64,000 nucleotides of DNA from Streptomyces xantholiticus (GCF_014651015.1 NZ_BMWB01000008.1:62001-126000); one strand, 5' to 3'; positions 26,175-35,175 are shown, counted from the first letter of the stretch. Notes: generated by a model from the sequence alone, not told the origin. A program made the numbers and translations.

Positions 26175-26840
26175 ATGGCGGTCACGCTGGGCGAGGAGAT
26201 CATGCTGCTGTCGCTGGACGACGAGTCCGGGGCGGCGAAGGACCGGCAGTCCGCCGGGTGGGCCGTGGCGGGCGCCATCCTGCTCGATCTCGTCATGGCC
26301 GGACGGGTCTCGGTGGACGACGGGCGGGTCGAGGTCACCGACCGTACGACCACCGGCACCCCTCTCCTCGACGGCCGTCTGGAGCAGCTCGCGGCCTGGG
26401 CGGGCAGGAGGAACAAGCCGCCGAAGGTCACGGACTGGCTGACGAAGGACCACTCCAAGGCCGTCAGCGCCACGATCGACAGCCTCCGCGGGCGTGGCCT
26501 CGTGGCCGAGGAGCAGCACAAGGTCCTGGGCCTCTTCCCGGTGAAGCGCTACCCGGAGGCGGACGGCTCGACCGAGCGCGAACTGCGCGAACGCCTGGCC
26601 GCCGTCGTCCTCCACGGCGCCACTCCGGACGACCGCACGGCCGGCCTCGTCGCCCTGATCCACTCCGCGAAGCTCCACCGCCTCGCCTTCCCCGACCTGC
26701 CGCGCAAGCAGCTCTCACCACGGATGACGGAGATCGCCGACGGCCAGTGGGCCGGCGAGAGCGTCCGTACCGCGATCCGCAACATGCAGGCCGCGATGGT
26801 CGCGGTCACGGTGGCGACGTCGGTCGCGGTCATGGGCTGA
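26175..26840 (+). CDS. GPP34 family phosphoprotein (Golgi phosphoprotein 3-like)
   Basis: A 221-residue helical protein of the GPP34 family: MAVTLGEEIMLLSLDDESG, then AVAGAILLDLVMAGRV and a degenerate internal repeat ending with LIHSAKLHRLAFPD. Eukaryotic GPP34 proteins (GOLPH3, Vps74) bind phosphatidylinositol-4-phosphate. Streptomycetes carry several paralogues whose role is unknown, but the fold suggests peripheral membrane binding. The ATG at 26175 is preceded by GAGGGGG. The last ~20 residues are hydrophobic (AAMVAVTVATSVAVMG) and could help membrane association. Confidence 0.9.
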   Translation: MAVTLGEEIMLLSLDDESGAAKDRQSAGWAVAGAILLDLVMAGRVSVDDGRVEVTDRTTTGTPLLDGRLEQLAAWAGRRNKPPKVTDWLTKDHSKAVSATIDSLRGRGLVAEEQHKVLGLFPVKRYPEADGSTERELRERLAAVVLHGATPDDRTAGLVALIHSAKLHRLAFPDLPRKQLSPRMTEIADGQWAGESVRTAIRNMQAAMVAVTVATSVAVMG

Positions 26841-27056
26841 GCCCGCGGGGCCGCCGTCCGCCTCCGTCCCGCGCCGACAGGACTGCGACTGACCGCCGCG
26901 GCGGACGTTCTCGGCCGGCGGCGCCGCCCGCGAAGGCCGGGCGCGCCGCTTCCCCGGCCGGCTGTCGAAGGCCACTGGACGCGACCGGACCCGTCGGGCC
27001 GATCTGGCGGATCGGGCGGATCGGGCCGACGGCGGGCCCGTAGGCGTGTGGACACT

Positions 27057-28472
27057 TCAGGGCCTGGCCGACGCCCGTGCCCCGGAAGCCGGTTCAACCC
27101 TGCGGCCGCCGAACGCGGCCAGCGTGCGCTCCAGCATCGGCATCGCGCGGACCGTGCGCCTGGAGCGGATCAGCGCGTCCCAGGCGGGCTCGAACTTCTT
27201 CCAGCCGCCCGCGTACGCCAGGTGCCGAAGGCGCTCGTGCGTGCCGGGCTGGGCGGAGGCGCCGCGCCAGATGTTGGACCAGCGGTAGAAGTCGCGGTAC
27301 GCGCGCCGGTAGCCGGCCTCCAGTTGCTCCGGCGTCATGCCCTGGGGGCGGTAGACGACATGGCGGGTGTCGTACAGGTCCCAGTCGCGGTGCACGATCC
27401 GGTCCTCTGCCTCCATCTGCTTCCACAGTCCGGTGGACGGGTACGGCGTCATGATGTGGAACGTCGCCGTCTCGATGCCCTGCTCGACCGCCCATTCCAC
27501 GGTGCGGTCGAAGACGTCGGGACCGTCCTGGTCCAGGCCGAAGACGAAACTGGCGTTGACCATGACGCCGGCGTCGTGGAGGCGGCGGACCGCCGCGTCG
27601 TAGTCCTTGCCGATGTTCTGGTTCTTGCGGCGCTCGGCGAGGTTCGCGTCGTTGACGGTCTCGAAGCCAACGAACAGGCTGCGCAGCCCCGCGTCCACGG
27701 CGCGCTCCAACAGATCCGGCTGAAGCACCGAGTTGACCGTTCCGGCGGCCTGCCAGAGCCGCCCCATCCCTTTCATGCCGTCGAACAGGGACTCGGCGAA
27801 ACGGCGGTTGCCCAGCAGATGGTCGTCGAGGAAGTACAGGTGCTTGCCCGGCAGGCGGTCGATCTCGGAGAGGGCGTCGTCGACGGTCTGCGTGTAGAAC
27901 GACTTGCCGCCCTCGAAGAACGCGTCCTTGTAGCAGAAGTCGCAGTGGTGCGGGCAGCCCCGCGAGACGACGATCGAGTTGGGGACGAGGTAGAGGTGCC
28001 GCTTGATCAGGTCACGGCGGACGGGTGGCAGGCCGACGAGGGTGCGCTGCGCGGTGGAGTCGTAGCGGCCGGCGGCCGCCCCGTCCCGGAAGTCCTTCAG
28101 GAACAGCGGCCACTGCTCCTCCCCCGGCCCGGTGAAGATCGTGTCGGCGTGCTGCGCGGCCTCGTCGGGCAGTGAGGTGACGTGCAGCCCTCCCATCGCC
28201 ACGTGCACACCGCGCGCCCGGAAGTGGTCGGCTATCTCGTAGCTGCGGCGGGCGGAGGTGATGTACGGCTGGAGGACGAGCAGGTCGGGGCTGGGCAGGG
28301 ACTCGATGTCGATGCGCTCGACGTGCTCGTCGTAGAGCGTCACCTCGTCCGTGTCGTCGAGGTACCCGGCGAGGGTCGCGAGGCCGAGGGGCGGGAACAG
28401 CGAGTACTTGATGGGGCGGAAGAGCGGACTGGTCGCTTCGGTCAGAGCCGGCAGGATCATCATCACGCGCAT
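27057..28472 (-). CDS. B12-binding domain radical SAM protein
   Basis: A protein of about 471 residues. An N-terminal cobalamin-binding Rossmann domain (about 1-150) has FPPLGLATLAGYLDD and GGLHVTSLPDEA. The radical SAM domain carries the 4Fe-4S motif SRGCPHHCDFCYKD (CxxxCxxC, about residue 180), followed by FLDDHLLGN and SLFVGFETVND. The C-terminal ~120 residues are a DUF4070-like extension (FHIMTPYPSTG, YRRAYRDFYRW). The class includes methyltransferases and ring-forming enzymes, such as those of hopanoid and bacteriochlorophyll biosynthesis. No partner gene here defines the substrate. The ATG at 28472 is favoured over one 45 bp upstream because the Rossmann strand starts immediately after it. 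Confidence 0.92.
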   Translation of the reverse strand: MRVMMILPALTEATSPLFRPIKYSLFPPLGLATLAGYLDDTDEVTLYDEHVERIDIESLPSPDLLVLQPYITSARRSYEIADHFRARGVHVAMGGLHVTSLPDEAAQHADTIFTGPGEEQWPLFLKDFRDGAAAGRYDSTAQRTLVGLPPVRRDLIKRHLYLVPNSIVVSRGCPHHCDFCYKDAFFEGGKSFYTQTVDDALSEIDRLPGKHLYFLDDHLLGNRRFAESLFDGMKGMGRLWQAAGTVNSVLQPDLLERAVDAGLRSLFVGFETVNDANLAERRKNQNIGKDYDAAVRRLHDAGVMVNASFVFGLDQDGPDVFDRTVEWAVEQGIETATFHIMTPYPSTGLWKQMEAEDRIVHRDWDLYDTRHVVYRPQGMTPEQLEAGYRRAYRDFYRWSNIWRGASAQPGTHERLRHLAYAGGWKKFEPAWDALIRSRRTVRAMPMLERTLAAFGGRRVEPASGARASARP

Positions 28473-28561
28473 GACAGCCCAGACTTCCGGAACCGCCCCG
28501 GCAGTTCCCGCACACACGTCCGCCCCGGCCGCAGGGCGACCGGGGCGGACGTACGACGGAG

Positions 28562-29551
28562 TCAGATGAGGCCGAGCTCGCGGACCGCGGCGCGCTCCTC
28601 CTCGAGCTCCTGCACGGACGCGTCGATGCGCGTGCGCGAGAACTCGTTGATGTCCAGGCCCTGGACGATCTCGTACTTGCCGTCCTTGCAGACGACCGGG
28701 AAGGAGGAGATCAGGCCCTCCGGGACGCCGTAGGAGCCGTCCGACGGGATGCCCATGGAGGTCCAGTCGCCCTCGGCAGTGCCGTTGACCCAGGTGTGGA
28801 CGTGGTCGATCGCGGCGTTGGCGGCGGAGGCGGCGGAGGACGCGCCACGGGCCTCGATGATCGCCGCGCCGCGCTTGGCGACGGTCGGGATGAAGGTGTC
28901 GGCCAGCCAGGCCTCGTCGTTCACGGTCTCGGCGGCGTTCTTGCCGGCGATCTCCGCGTGGAAGATGTCCGGGTACTGGGTCGCCGAGTGGTTGCCCCAG
29001 ATGGTGAGGCGCTTGATGTCGGAGACGGCGGCGCCGGTCTTGGCGGCCAGCTGCGAGATCGCGCGGTTGTGGTCGAGGCGGGTCATGGCGGTGAAGCGCT
29101 CGGCCGGTACGTCCGGGGCCGCGGCCTGGGCGATCAGCGCGTTGGTGTTGGCCGGGTTGCCGACGACGAGGACGCGGATGTCGTCCGCGGCGTTGTCGTT
29201 GATGGCCTTGCCCTGCGGCTTGAAGATGCCGCCGTTGGCGGAGAGCAGGTCACCGCGCTCCATGCCCTTGGTGCGGGGACGGGCGCCGACGAGGAGGGCG
29301 ACGTTGGCGCCGTCGAAGCCGACGTTCGGGTCGTCGGTGATCTCGATGCCCTTGAGCAGCGGGAAGGCGCAGTCGTCGAGCTCCATGGCGGTGCCCTCCG
29401 CGGCCTTGAGGCCCTGCGGGATCTCGAGCAGGCGCAGCTTGACCGGCACATCCGCGCCGAGCAGGTGGCCGGAGGCGATGCGGAAGAGCAGCGCGTAGCC
29501 GATCTGGCCGGCCGCGCCGGTCACGGTGACGTTGACGGGAGTGCGGGTCAT
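28562..29551 (-). CDS. mdh: Malate dehydrogenase
   Basis: A 329-residue NAD-dependent malate dehydrogenase of the TCA cycle. The nucleotide-binding motif is VTGAAGQIGYALLFRIASG at residues 7-25. Next come GARPRTKGMERGDLL (substrate-loop arginines), VGNPANTNALI, MTRLDHNRA (catalytic Asp), and the catalytic His region IWGNHSATQYPD. The start at 29551 gives the family's usual N-terminus. The length and loop type match the cytosolic-type MDH of actinobacteria. The radical SAM gene lies 89 bp downstream on the same strand. Genes for isocitrate dehydrogenase and succinyl-CoA synthetase are in the same window. Confidence 0.98.
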   Translation of the reverse strand: MTRTPVNVTVTGAAGQIGYALLFRIASGHLLGADVPVKLRLLEIPQGLKAAEGTAMELDDCAFPLLKGIEITDDPNVGFDGANVALLVGARPRTKGMERGDLLSANGGIFKPQGKAINDNAADDIRVLVVGNPANTNALIAQAAAPDVPAERFTAMTRLDHNRAISQLAAKTGAAVSDIKRLTIWGNHSATQYPDIFHAEIAGKNAAETVNDEAWLADTFIPTVAKRGAAIIEARGASSAASAANAAIDHVHTWVNGTAEGDWTSMGIPSDGSYGVPEGLISSFPVVCKDGKYEIVQGLDINEFSRTRIDASVQELEEERAAVRELGLI

Positions 29552-29730
29552 GGCGATCTCCGTAAGACAGCTGGCGGTGGGCAACACTGCCCCTCGTACG
29601 GGACCTCTCGTCCACGCCCGTGCTGAATCTTGACGTGAAGAGATTTCCAGCGGTCAGGCTATCCGACCCGTGCCCGACCCAATCCCCACCCCCTTGTGGC
29701 GCGGCTCACGCGGTAGTGCCCCAAGGGCGC

Positions 29731-30813
29731 TCACTGTCCGGAAGTACAGCCTTCCGTGCCGGTCTTGAGCGTGGTGCACGCCTTCACATCGGCGGGATCC
29801 GGCACTGCCGCCATCGGGGTGTACGCGTCGTTGTCGTTGACCAGAGCGGACTGACGGGCCTTGCCGCCGACGGCGATCCGGACCTCGTCGCCGGGCACCG
29901 CCTGGGTGATACGGGCCCAGCCGGCGCCGCAGACCTCGCTGTAGCGGACCTCGATAACCGCCTTGCCCACGGTCGCCGTGGAGACGGTTCTGGCGTACTC
30001 GCCGCCGCAGCCCATGGTCTCCGGGTCCTGGCCGGCACAGTCGTCGCCGTTGCACTTCACCCCGGCCGGAAGCTTCGGGCTGCTGGTGGTCGGCGTGACG
30101 GACGGGGTCGGCGTGGCGCGGTCCTCGCGGCCGTCTCCGCCCTCACCGCTCACGAGGAACCAGCCGCCGGTGCCCACGATGAGCACGCTCACCACGGCGG
30201 CGGCGACGAACGGGGCCTTGCGGCGGCGCCTGGCAGTGCCGGCGGGCCCGGACGGGGCGGACGCGGCCTCTCCGCCCTGGTGCGGCGGGCGCGCTCCGGC
30301 CCCGGGAGCGGGGGCGGCAGCGGCGCCGTACGGTCCGGGGCCGTACGGCGACTCGGTGACGGTCGGCCAGGTGTTGCCGGCGGATCCGCCGCCAGGGCCA
30401 TGGCCCGCGGACCGGCCGCCTGTGGCGCCGGAGCCGGTCGAGCCCCGTCCGCCGGGCGCTCCCGACGCTGCGCCGTCGCCGCCGAGCGCTTCGCGCGCCT
30501 GCGATATTCGTATCGCTTCCATCGTCATGTCGTGCCGCATCTCGGCACGGCTCCAGGCACGCTCCGCGAGCTCCCACATGGTGGTCACATGGACCGTGTC
30601 CGTGCCGGTCACCTCGGCGAGCGCGACGACCGCGCCCTTGGGCGCGAGGAGCCGCCCGTTGAGATAACGCTCCCAGGACGTCTTGCTGTACCCGGTGCGG
30701 TCCGAGACGGCCGAGATGCTCAGTCCGCTGCGGTCGACGAGCCCGCGCAGCTGGCCGGTGAACTCGCGTACCTCCGGGTCGAGCTCCTCGGGCAATTCCT
30801 TCCAACGAGGCAT
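29731..30813 (-). CDS. XRE-type HTH protein with transmembrane segment and DUF2690 extracytoplasmic domain
   Basis: A 360-residue protein. Residues 1-85 form an XRE-like HTH (LVDRSGLSISAVSDRTGYS, SWERYLNGRLLAPKG). A Gly/Pro-rich linker of ~110 residues leads to a single membrane helix (about 203-222, FVAAAVVSVLIVGTGGWFLV). A DUF2690-like domain follows, with Cys pairs (CNGDDCAG, MGCGG, CGAGW) and VRYSEVCGAGWARI. The layout suggests a one-component transmembrane regulator: DNA binding inside, disulfide-stabilised sensor outside. It is transcribed alone. The isocitrate dehydrogenase terminator lies about 190 bp upstream. Neither target nor ligand is known. Confidence 0.88.
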   Translation of the reverse strand: MPRWKELPEELDPEVREFTGQLRGLVDRSGLSISAVSDRTGYSKTSWERYLNGRLLAPKGAVVALAEVTGTDTVHVTTMWELAERAWSRAEMRHDMTMEAIRISQAREALGGDGAASGAPGGRGSTGSGATGGRSAGHGPGGGSAGNTWPTVTESPYGPGPYGAAAAPAPGAGARPPHQGGEAASAPSGPAGTARRRRKAPFVAAAVVSVLIVGTGGWFLVSGEGGDGREDRATPTPSVTPTTSSPKLPAGVKCNGDDCAGQDPETMGCGGEYARTVSTATVGKAVIEVRYSEVCGAGWARITQAVPGDEVRIAVGGKARQSALVNDNDAYTPMAAVPDPADVKACTTLKTGTEGCTSGQ

Positions 30814-30999
30814 CGATACTTCCCCCTAGTCCCCCGAATGTGCTGTGTTTACCCCCGGCGCAACCGATGGGCGTCGGATGCGGCCCCAGTCTCGCATCCG
30901 TAGCACGACGATCACACCGTGGCGGAATGGTCACTTCCGTGCCACAGGCCACAGTCGCCCCTTGAACGCTCTTGGCGCGTGCATGACTCTGGAACCCAC

Positions 31000-31041
31000 G
31001 ACGGCGCCCGTCCTCCCTCGGGGGAGAGGACGGGCGCCGTC
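31000..31041 (-). terminator. 16-bp-stem terminator downstream of isocitrate dehydrogenase
   Basis: The arms 31000-31015 (GACGGCGCCCGTCCTC) and 31026-31041 are perfect complements around a 10-nt loop. The hairpin lies 92 bp beyond the isocitrate dehydrogenase stop codon on the minus strand and in front of the DUF2690 gene. It partly overlaps the first unit of an adjacent 20-bp tandem repeat. Confidence 0.8.
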
Positions 31042-31117
31042 TCGTTCGCACGGGCGCCGTCACCTTCGTACGGGCACCGTCGCCCTCGTACAGGCGCCGT
31101 CGCCCTCGTCCGTGAGC
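31038..31117. repeat. Four degenerate 20-bp tandem repeats
   Basis: Units at 31038-31057, 31058-31077, 31078-31097 and 31098-31117 share the pattern CGTCnCCnTCGTACnGGCnC. They sit between the isocitrate dehydrogenase stop codon and its terminator hairpin. The right arm of the hairpin shares sequence with the unit, so the array may have grown by copying that arm. Confidence 0.8.
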
Positions 31118-31132
31118 CGCCGGCCCGGCCGC

Positions 31133-32362
31133 TCACAGCGCCGTGCGGTCCACCATCTTCTTCTGCAGATTGGCGTCCAGCGTGTCCAGGAACTGCTCCG
31201 TGGTCTGCCACGGCTGGTTGCGGGAGATCAGCAGCGCCAGGTCCCTGGTCATCTGACCGCTCTCGACGGTCTCCCTGCACACCTGCTCGAGCGTCTCCGC
31301 GAACCGGATCACCTCCGGGGTACCGTCCAGCCTGCCCCGGTGGGCCAGGCCTCGTGACCAGGCATGGACCGAGGCGATCGGGTCGGTCGACGTCGCCCGG
31401 CCGTGCTGGTGCATGCGGTAGTGCCGGGTGACCGTGCCGTGCGCCGCCTCCGCCACGACCGTGCTGCCGTCCGCGGACATCAGCACCGAGGTCATCAGGC
31501 CCGGCGAACCGAAGCCCTGTGAGACGGCGTCCGACTGGACGTCACCGTCGTAGTTCTTGCAGGCCCAGAGGTAGCCGCCTTCCGACCTGAGCGCCGCCGC
31601 CACCATGTCGTCGATGAGACGGTGCTCGTACGTCAGACCGGCCCGGTCGAACTCCGCCTTGAACTCGGCGTCGAACACCTCCTGGAAGATGTCCTTGAAC
31701 CGGCCGTCGTACCGCTTGAGGACCGTGTTCTTCGTCGACAGAAGGACGGGATAGCCGCGGGCCAGGCCGTAACGGAACGAGGCGCGCGCGAAGTCCCGGA
31801 TCGAGTCGTCGTGGTTGACCATGCCGAGCGCGACGCCGGGGCCGGAGAACTCATGGACCTCGAGCTCGACCGGGTCCGAGCCGTCCCTGGGGGTGTACGT
31901 CATCGTGAGCGTGCCGGGCCCTGGGACCTTGATGTCCGTGGCACGGTACTGGTCACCGAAGACGTGCCGGCCGACGACGATCGGCTTGGTCCAGCCGGGT
32001 ACGAGGCGGGGGACGTTCTCCATGATGACCGGCTCGCGGAAGACGACGCCGCCGAGGACTTCCCGGATGGTGTCCTCGGGCGAGCGGTACATCGCCTTGA
32101 GGTTGAACTCCTCGACGCGCGCCTCGTCGGGCGCGATCGTGGGGCATTTGACGCCCACGCCGTGCTTCGCGACCGCCCCGGCGGCGTCGGCGGTCACCTG
32201 GTCGCCGGTGGCATCGCGATGCTGGATGCCCAGGTCGAAGCGGTGCAGCTCGACATCGACGTACGGCAGGATCAGCTTGTTCCTGATGAACTGCCAGATG
32301 ATGCGGGTCATTTCGTCGCCGTCGAGCTCGACGACGGGGTTGGCTACCTTGATCTTGGCCAT
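31133..32362 (-). CDS. icd: NADP-dependent isocitrate dehydrogenase, homodimeric type
   Basis: A 409-residue NADP-dependent isocitrate dehydrogenase of the homodimeric subfamily that also contains the eukaryotic enzymes. Features are VVELDGDEMTRIIWQFIR at the N-terminus, CPTIAPDEARVEEFNLK (substrate Ser/Thr/Asn region), GWTKPIVVGRHVFGDQYRATD, GGYLWACKNYDGDVQSDAV (metal Asp) and AEAAHGTVTRHYR (NADP loop). It makes 2-oxoglutarate in the TCA cycle. Many streptomycetes are known for a monomeric, unrelated IDH, so this type is worth noting. The start MAKIKVANP at 32362 is preferred over an ATG 27 bp upstream. Confidence 0.95.
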   Translation of the reverse strand: MAKIKVANPVVELDGDEMTRIIWQFIRNKLILPYVDVELHRFDLGIQHRDATGDQVTADAAGAVAKHGVGVKCPTIAPDEARVEEFNLKAMYRSPEDTIREVLGGVVFREPVIMENVPRLVPGWTKPIVVGRHVFGDQYRATDIKVPGPGTLTMTYTPRDGSDPVELEVHEFSGPGVALGMVNHDDSIRDFARASFRYGLARGYPVLLSTKNTVLKRYDGRFKDIFQEVFDAEFKAEFDRAGLTYEHRLIDDMVAAALRSEGGYLWACKNYDGDVQSDAVSQGFGSPGLMTSVLMSADGSTVVAEAAHGTVTRHYRMHQHGRATSTDPIASVHAWSRGLAHRGRLDGTPEVIRFAETLEQVCRETVESGQMTRDLALLISRNQPWQTTEQFLDTLDANLQKKMVDRTAL

Positions 32363-32474
32363 CGGGTGAACGTCCCTCTCGCGCGGCAACCGGTCGCTGT
32401 CACTGCGGGTGACGAGCGGACCATCTCCGAATCAAGCTACTCGCGTGAGAGGGCGACACTTCGGACCCCGGGCG

Positions 32475-33281
32475 CTAACGCACGGTGAAATGAACCGCGT
32501 CTTCCAGGAAGGGCACATCGAGCCACGGCTTCGGCTGCACCACCAGCGCGAGCAGAACGATCACCGTGCCCAGGAGGCCGTACGTGATCATGTCGGTGAA
32601 GCGGGAGCGGACGGCGAGCATGCCGACGGACGGCGTGACGCGGCGCAGTACGGCACCGAGGATCAGAGCCGCGCCGATCAGCATCGTGCCGACCCGGAAG
32701 GCGTCGGCGAAGGCGTTGGTGCCGACGATCAGCAAGCCGATGCCGGTCAGGGAGAGCACGCTGAGCAGCGGCCACTGCCGCGCGGGGGCGGGCGCGTCCC
32801 CGCGGGCGGCACGCCCGCCGCCCTCGGGCCGCGCGGTGTCCCGCGTGACGGTCGGCGGCCGCCGGGACCCGGCCGGACGGCCGGCGCCGTCGTCCGGCTC
32901 CTGGGTTTCACCCACCGGGCAAGCCTCGGCCCCGGCAGGCCGGTCGGGGCCGGCAGGGCCGGACCGGCGGGCGCCGCCCTGTGCCGCAGCGCCAGCGACT
33001 GCCTTCCCGCTGTCGGCCGCCCCGGCCCGGGAGGGCGCGCCTGCCTCGGCCACATCCGGCTCGGCCTGCTCCGCGGCCCCGCTCCCCCGGGCGGAGCCGA
33101 GCCCCGCCGCACCGGCCGCCTCGGCTCCGGCCGCCGCCTCGCGGGCCGCGCCGGTGCGGCCGGCAGGATCGGGCTGCGCCCCGGGCGCATCGGCCCCGCG
33201 GGCGGGAACGGGGTCCTCCCCCGCCCGCCGGTCCGCGTCGCCCGGCCCGTGGGCGGCGGTGCTGTCCGCGCGTACCTCCAT
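32475..33281 (-). CDS. DUF3017 domain-containing membrane protein
   Basis: A protein of about 268 residues. The first ~165 are a disordered Ala/Gly/Pro-rich region. The last ~100 match DUF3017, with three membrane helices: WPLLSVLSLTGIGLLIVG, GTMLIGAALILGAVL and TYGLLGTVIVLLALVV, and the internal signature VRSRFTDMITYGLLG. Function is unknown. DUF3017 genes regularly follow folD in actinobacteria, as here, where the coding regions are separated by about 14 bp. GAGGGTGG before the ATG at 33281 supports that start; an in-frame GTG at 33293 is the alternative. Confidence 0.88.
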   Translation of the reverse strand: MEVRADSTAAHGPGDADRRAGEDPVPARGADAPGAQPDPAGRTGAAREAAAGAEAAGAAGLGSARGSGAAEQAEPDVAEAGAPSRAGAADSGKAVAGAAAQGGARRSGPAGPDRPAGAEACPVGETQEPDDGAGRPAGSRRPPTVTRDTARPEGGGRAARGDAPAPARQWPLLSVLSLTGIGLLIVGTNAFADAFRVGTMLIGAALILGAVLRRVTPSVGMLAVRSRFTDMITYGLLGTVIVLLALVVQPKPWLDVPFLEDAVHFTVR

Positions 33282-33295
33282 GGGGTCAGCCACCC

Positions 33296-34165
33296 TCAGG
33301 CCGCGGAACCGGCCGACGCCGCGCGCTCGGCCGCGTCGACCACGTTCACCAGCAGCTGTGCGCGCGTCATCGGGCCGACACCGCCCGGGTTGGGGGCGAC
33401 CCAGCCGGCCACCTCCGCGACGTCCGGGTGGACGTCGCCGACGATCTTTCCGTTCTCGTCGCGGCTGACGCCGACGTCGAGCACGGCCGCGCCCGGCTTG
33501 ACGTCCTCGGGCCGGATCAGGTGCGGTACCCCGGCGGCCGCGACGATGATGTCGGCCTGGCGCAGGTGGGCGGAGAGGTCGCGCGTACCGGTGTGGCACT
33601 GCGTCACGGTCGCGTTCTCGGACTTGCGGGTCAGCACCAGCGGCATCGGCCGCCCGATGGTGATGCCACGCCCGACCACCACGACGTTGGCGCCCTTGAT
33701 CTCCACTCCGTGGTGGCGCAGCAGTTGGATGATGCCGTACGGGGTGCACGGCAGCGGCCCCGCGATGCCGAGCACGAGCCGGCCGAGGCTCATCGGGTGC
33801 AGCCCGTCCGCGTCCTTGTCGGGATCCATCAGTTCGAGAACCCGGTTTGCGTCGATGCCCTTGGGAAGCGGGAGTTGGACGATGTAGCCCGTGCACTCGG
33901 GGTTCTCGTTGAGCTCCCGTACGACCGCCTCGATCTCCTCCTGCGTGGCGTCCGCGGGCAGTTCGCGCTGGATGGACGCGATACCCACCTGTGCGCAGTC
34001 GCGGTGCTTGCCATTGACGTACCAGCGGCTCCCCGGGTCGTCCCCGACGAGCAGGGTCCCCAGGCCGGGCGTGACACCCCGCTCCTTGAGGGCCGCCACG
34101 CGGGCGGTCAGATCGGACTTGATCGCGGCTGCGGTGGCCTTGCCATCGAGAATCTGGGCGCTCAT
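33296..34165 (-). CDS. folD: Bifunctional methylenetetrahydrofolate dehydrogenase/cyclohydrolase
   Basis: A 289-residue FolD that oxidises 5,10-methylene-THF to methenyl-THF and hydrolyses it to 10-formyl-THF, supplying purine synthesis. Signatures include ILDGKATAAAIKSDL, YVNGKHRDCAQVGI (region of the catalytic Tyr and Lys), VQLPLPKGID, GLHPMSLGRL, the NADP motif VVGRGITIGRPMP, and the C-terminal PGGVGPMTRAQLL. The ATG at 34165 gives the standard N-terminus. No ZTP riboswitch is visible in its leader, unlike glyA. The DUF3017 gene follows closely and is probably co-transcribed. Confidence 0.97.
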   Translation of the reverse strand: MSAQILDGKATAAAIKSDLTARVAALKERGVTPGLGTLLVGDDPGSRWYVNGKHRDCAQVGIASIQRELPADATQEEIEAVVRELNENPECTGYIVQLPLPKGIDANRVLELMDPDKDADGLHPMSLGRLVLGIAGPLPCTPYGIIQLLRHHGVEIKGANVVVVGRGITIGRPMPLVLTRKSENATVTQCHTGTRDLSAHLRQADIIVAAAGVPHLIRPEDVKPGAAVLDVGVSRDENGKIVGDVHPDVAEVAGWVAPNPGGVGPMTRAQLLVNVVDAAERAASAGSAA

Positions 34166-34410
34166 ACCCCCATCCTCGCGGATGCACCCGCCCCGGTTCC
34201 AATCCGCCCTGCCCGCGTCTCGACGGGCGGATGGCCAACAGGTTGCACTTGCACAACACATACGGATTCCGGCTGGACAAAAAGTCCATTGTCAGACGAC
34301 TATGAGCCGCGCAGTGCCGCGGGCAGTGCCGGGGGGCAAAACAGCAAAAAACCATGCAGTTCCTCCGCTCGGACCGCGTCGTCCCCGCATTTCAAACGGA
34401 GGAACCCGCC

Positions 34411-34953
34411 ATGAGCTTCGGCGACCCGAACAACCCCTACGGCCAGCAGCAGGGCCAGCAGCCCGGCTACGGCTACCCGCAGGCCCCGCCCGTCCAGCCG
34501 TACGGTGGCGGCGGTTACGCGCCGGTGCCGCAGGAGATGCCGGGCGGCGTCAAGGCGGCCCGCGTGATGCTCTTCGTGATCGGCGGCCTCCAGCTGATCG
34601 GTGTGATCTTCGGCGCGCTCACCGCCTTCGGCGTCAGTGCGGCCAAGGATGACCCGGCGCTCCGCGACGAGCTGCAGTTCCAGGAGGCTGCCGACCTTTC
34701 CATCGGCGTCATCTGGTTCATCGTGGCGCTCATCCTGGCCTGGGGTGTCTTCGCCGTCTTCCTCGCCGCCAAGTTCGGCAGCGGCGGCAACGGCATCCGC
34801 GTCACCACCATGGTGTTCGGCATCATCACCGCGGTGCTCGGCATCTACCCGTTCATCCTGGTGGGCCTGGTGCACACCGTTCTGGCGATCCTCGTCGCCG
34901 TGTTCGTCGGCAAGTCCGACGGTGGCGCCTGGTTCAACCGTCAGCGCGCGTAA
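34411..34953 (+). CDS. Tyr/Gly/Gln-rich N-terminus membrane protein, function unknown
   Basis: A 180-residue protein starting MSFGDPNNPYGQQQGQQ at 34411 behind a strong GGAGG. The N-terminal 40 residues are a disordered QPGYGYP-type tail. After that come four hydrophobic segments, roughly residues 48-70, 97-120, 131-150 and 151-170. This architecture is common in streptomycete membrane proteins of unknown function, and the first gene in this window has a similar tail. It is divergent from folD, with 245 bp of intergenic sequence, and ends at a clear terminator (34975-35010). Confidence 0.85.
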   Translation: MSFGDPNNPYGQQQGQQPGYGYPQAPPVQPYGGGGYAPVPQEMPGGVKAARVMLFVIGGLQLIGVIFGALTAFGVSAAKDDPALRDELQFQEAADLSIGVIWFIVALILAWGVFAVFLAAKFGSGGNGIRVTTMVFGIITAVLGIYPFILVGLVHTVLAILVAVFVGKSDGGAWFNRQRA

Positions 34954-34974
34954 GTCCCGCTCCGCGCCGCTTCG

Positions 34975-35010
34975 AAGGCCGTGACCCCGCCCCGGCGGGT
35001 TCACGGCCTT
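34975..35010 (+). terminator. Hairpin terminator after the membrane protein gene
   Basis: AAGGCCGTGA (34975-34984) pairs with TCACGGCCTT (35001-35010), and the stem extends inward through CCC/GGG past a one-base bulge. It begins 21 bp after the stop codon at 34953. The sequence from here to 35264 is noncoding and holds a (CGACCAA)4 repeat. Confidence 0.8.
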
Positions 35011-35175
35011 CGGCCGTTCCCGGGTCGCGGACGCGGGTCTTGCCGGCGCTCCGCTTCGGCCGACGCACCGCGTCGGCCGGGCCGTCGGCGGGAGTCGGCC
35101 GAGCCTGAGGCATCCTGGGCCGGCGGTCACGACGTCGTACGGCTGTCCCAAGTACGACGGGCGATACGACCGTTG

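Noticed and set aside
31038..31117. A CRISPR-like array
   Set aside because: The 20-bp units are head-to-tail with no spacers and no cas genes are present.
34166..34410. A ZTP riboswitch in the folD leader
   Set aside because: The CCGCCTGGGCA element and the rest of the aptamer core are absent.
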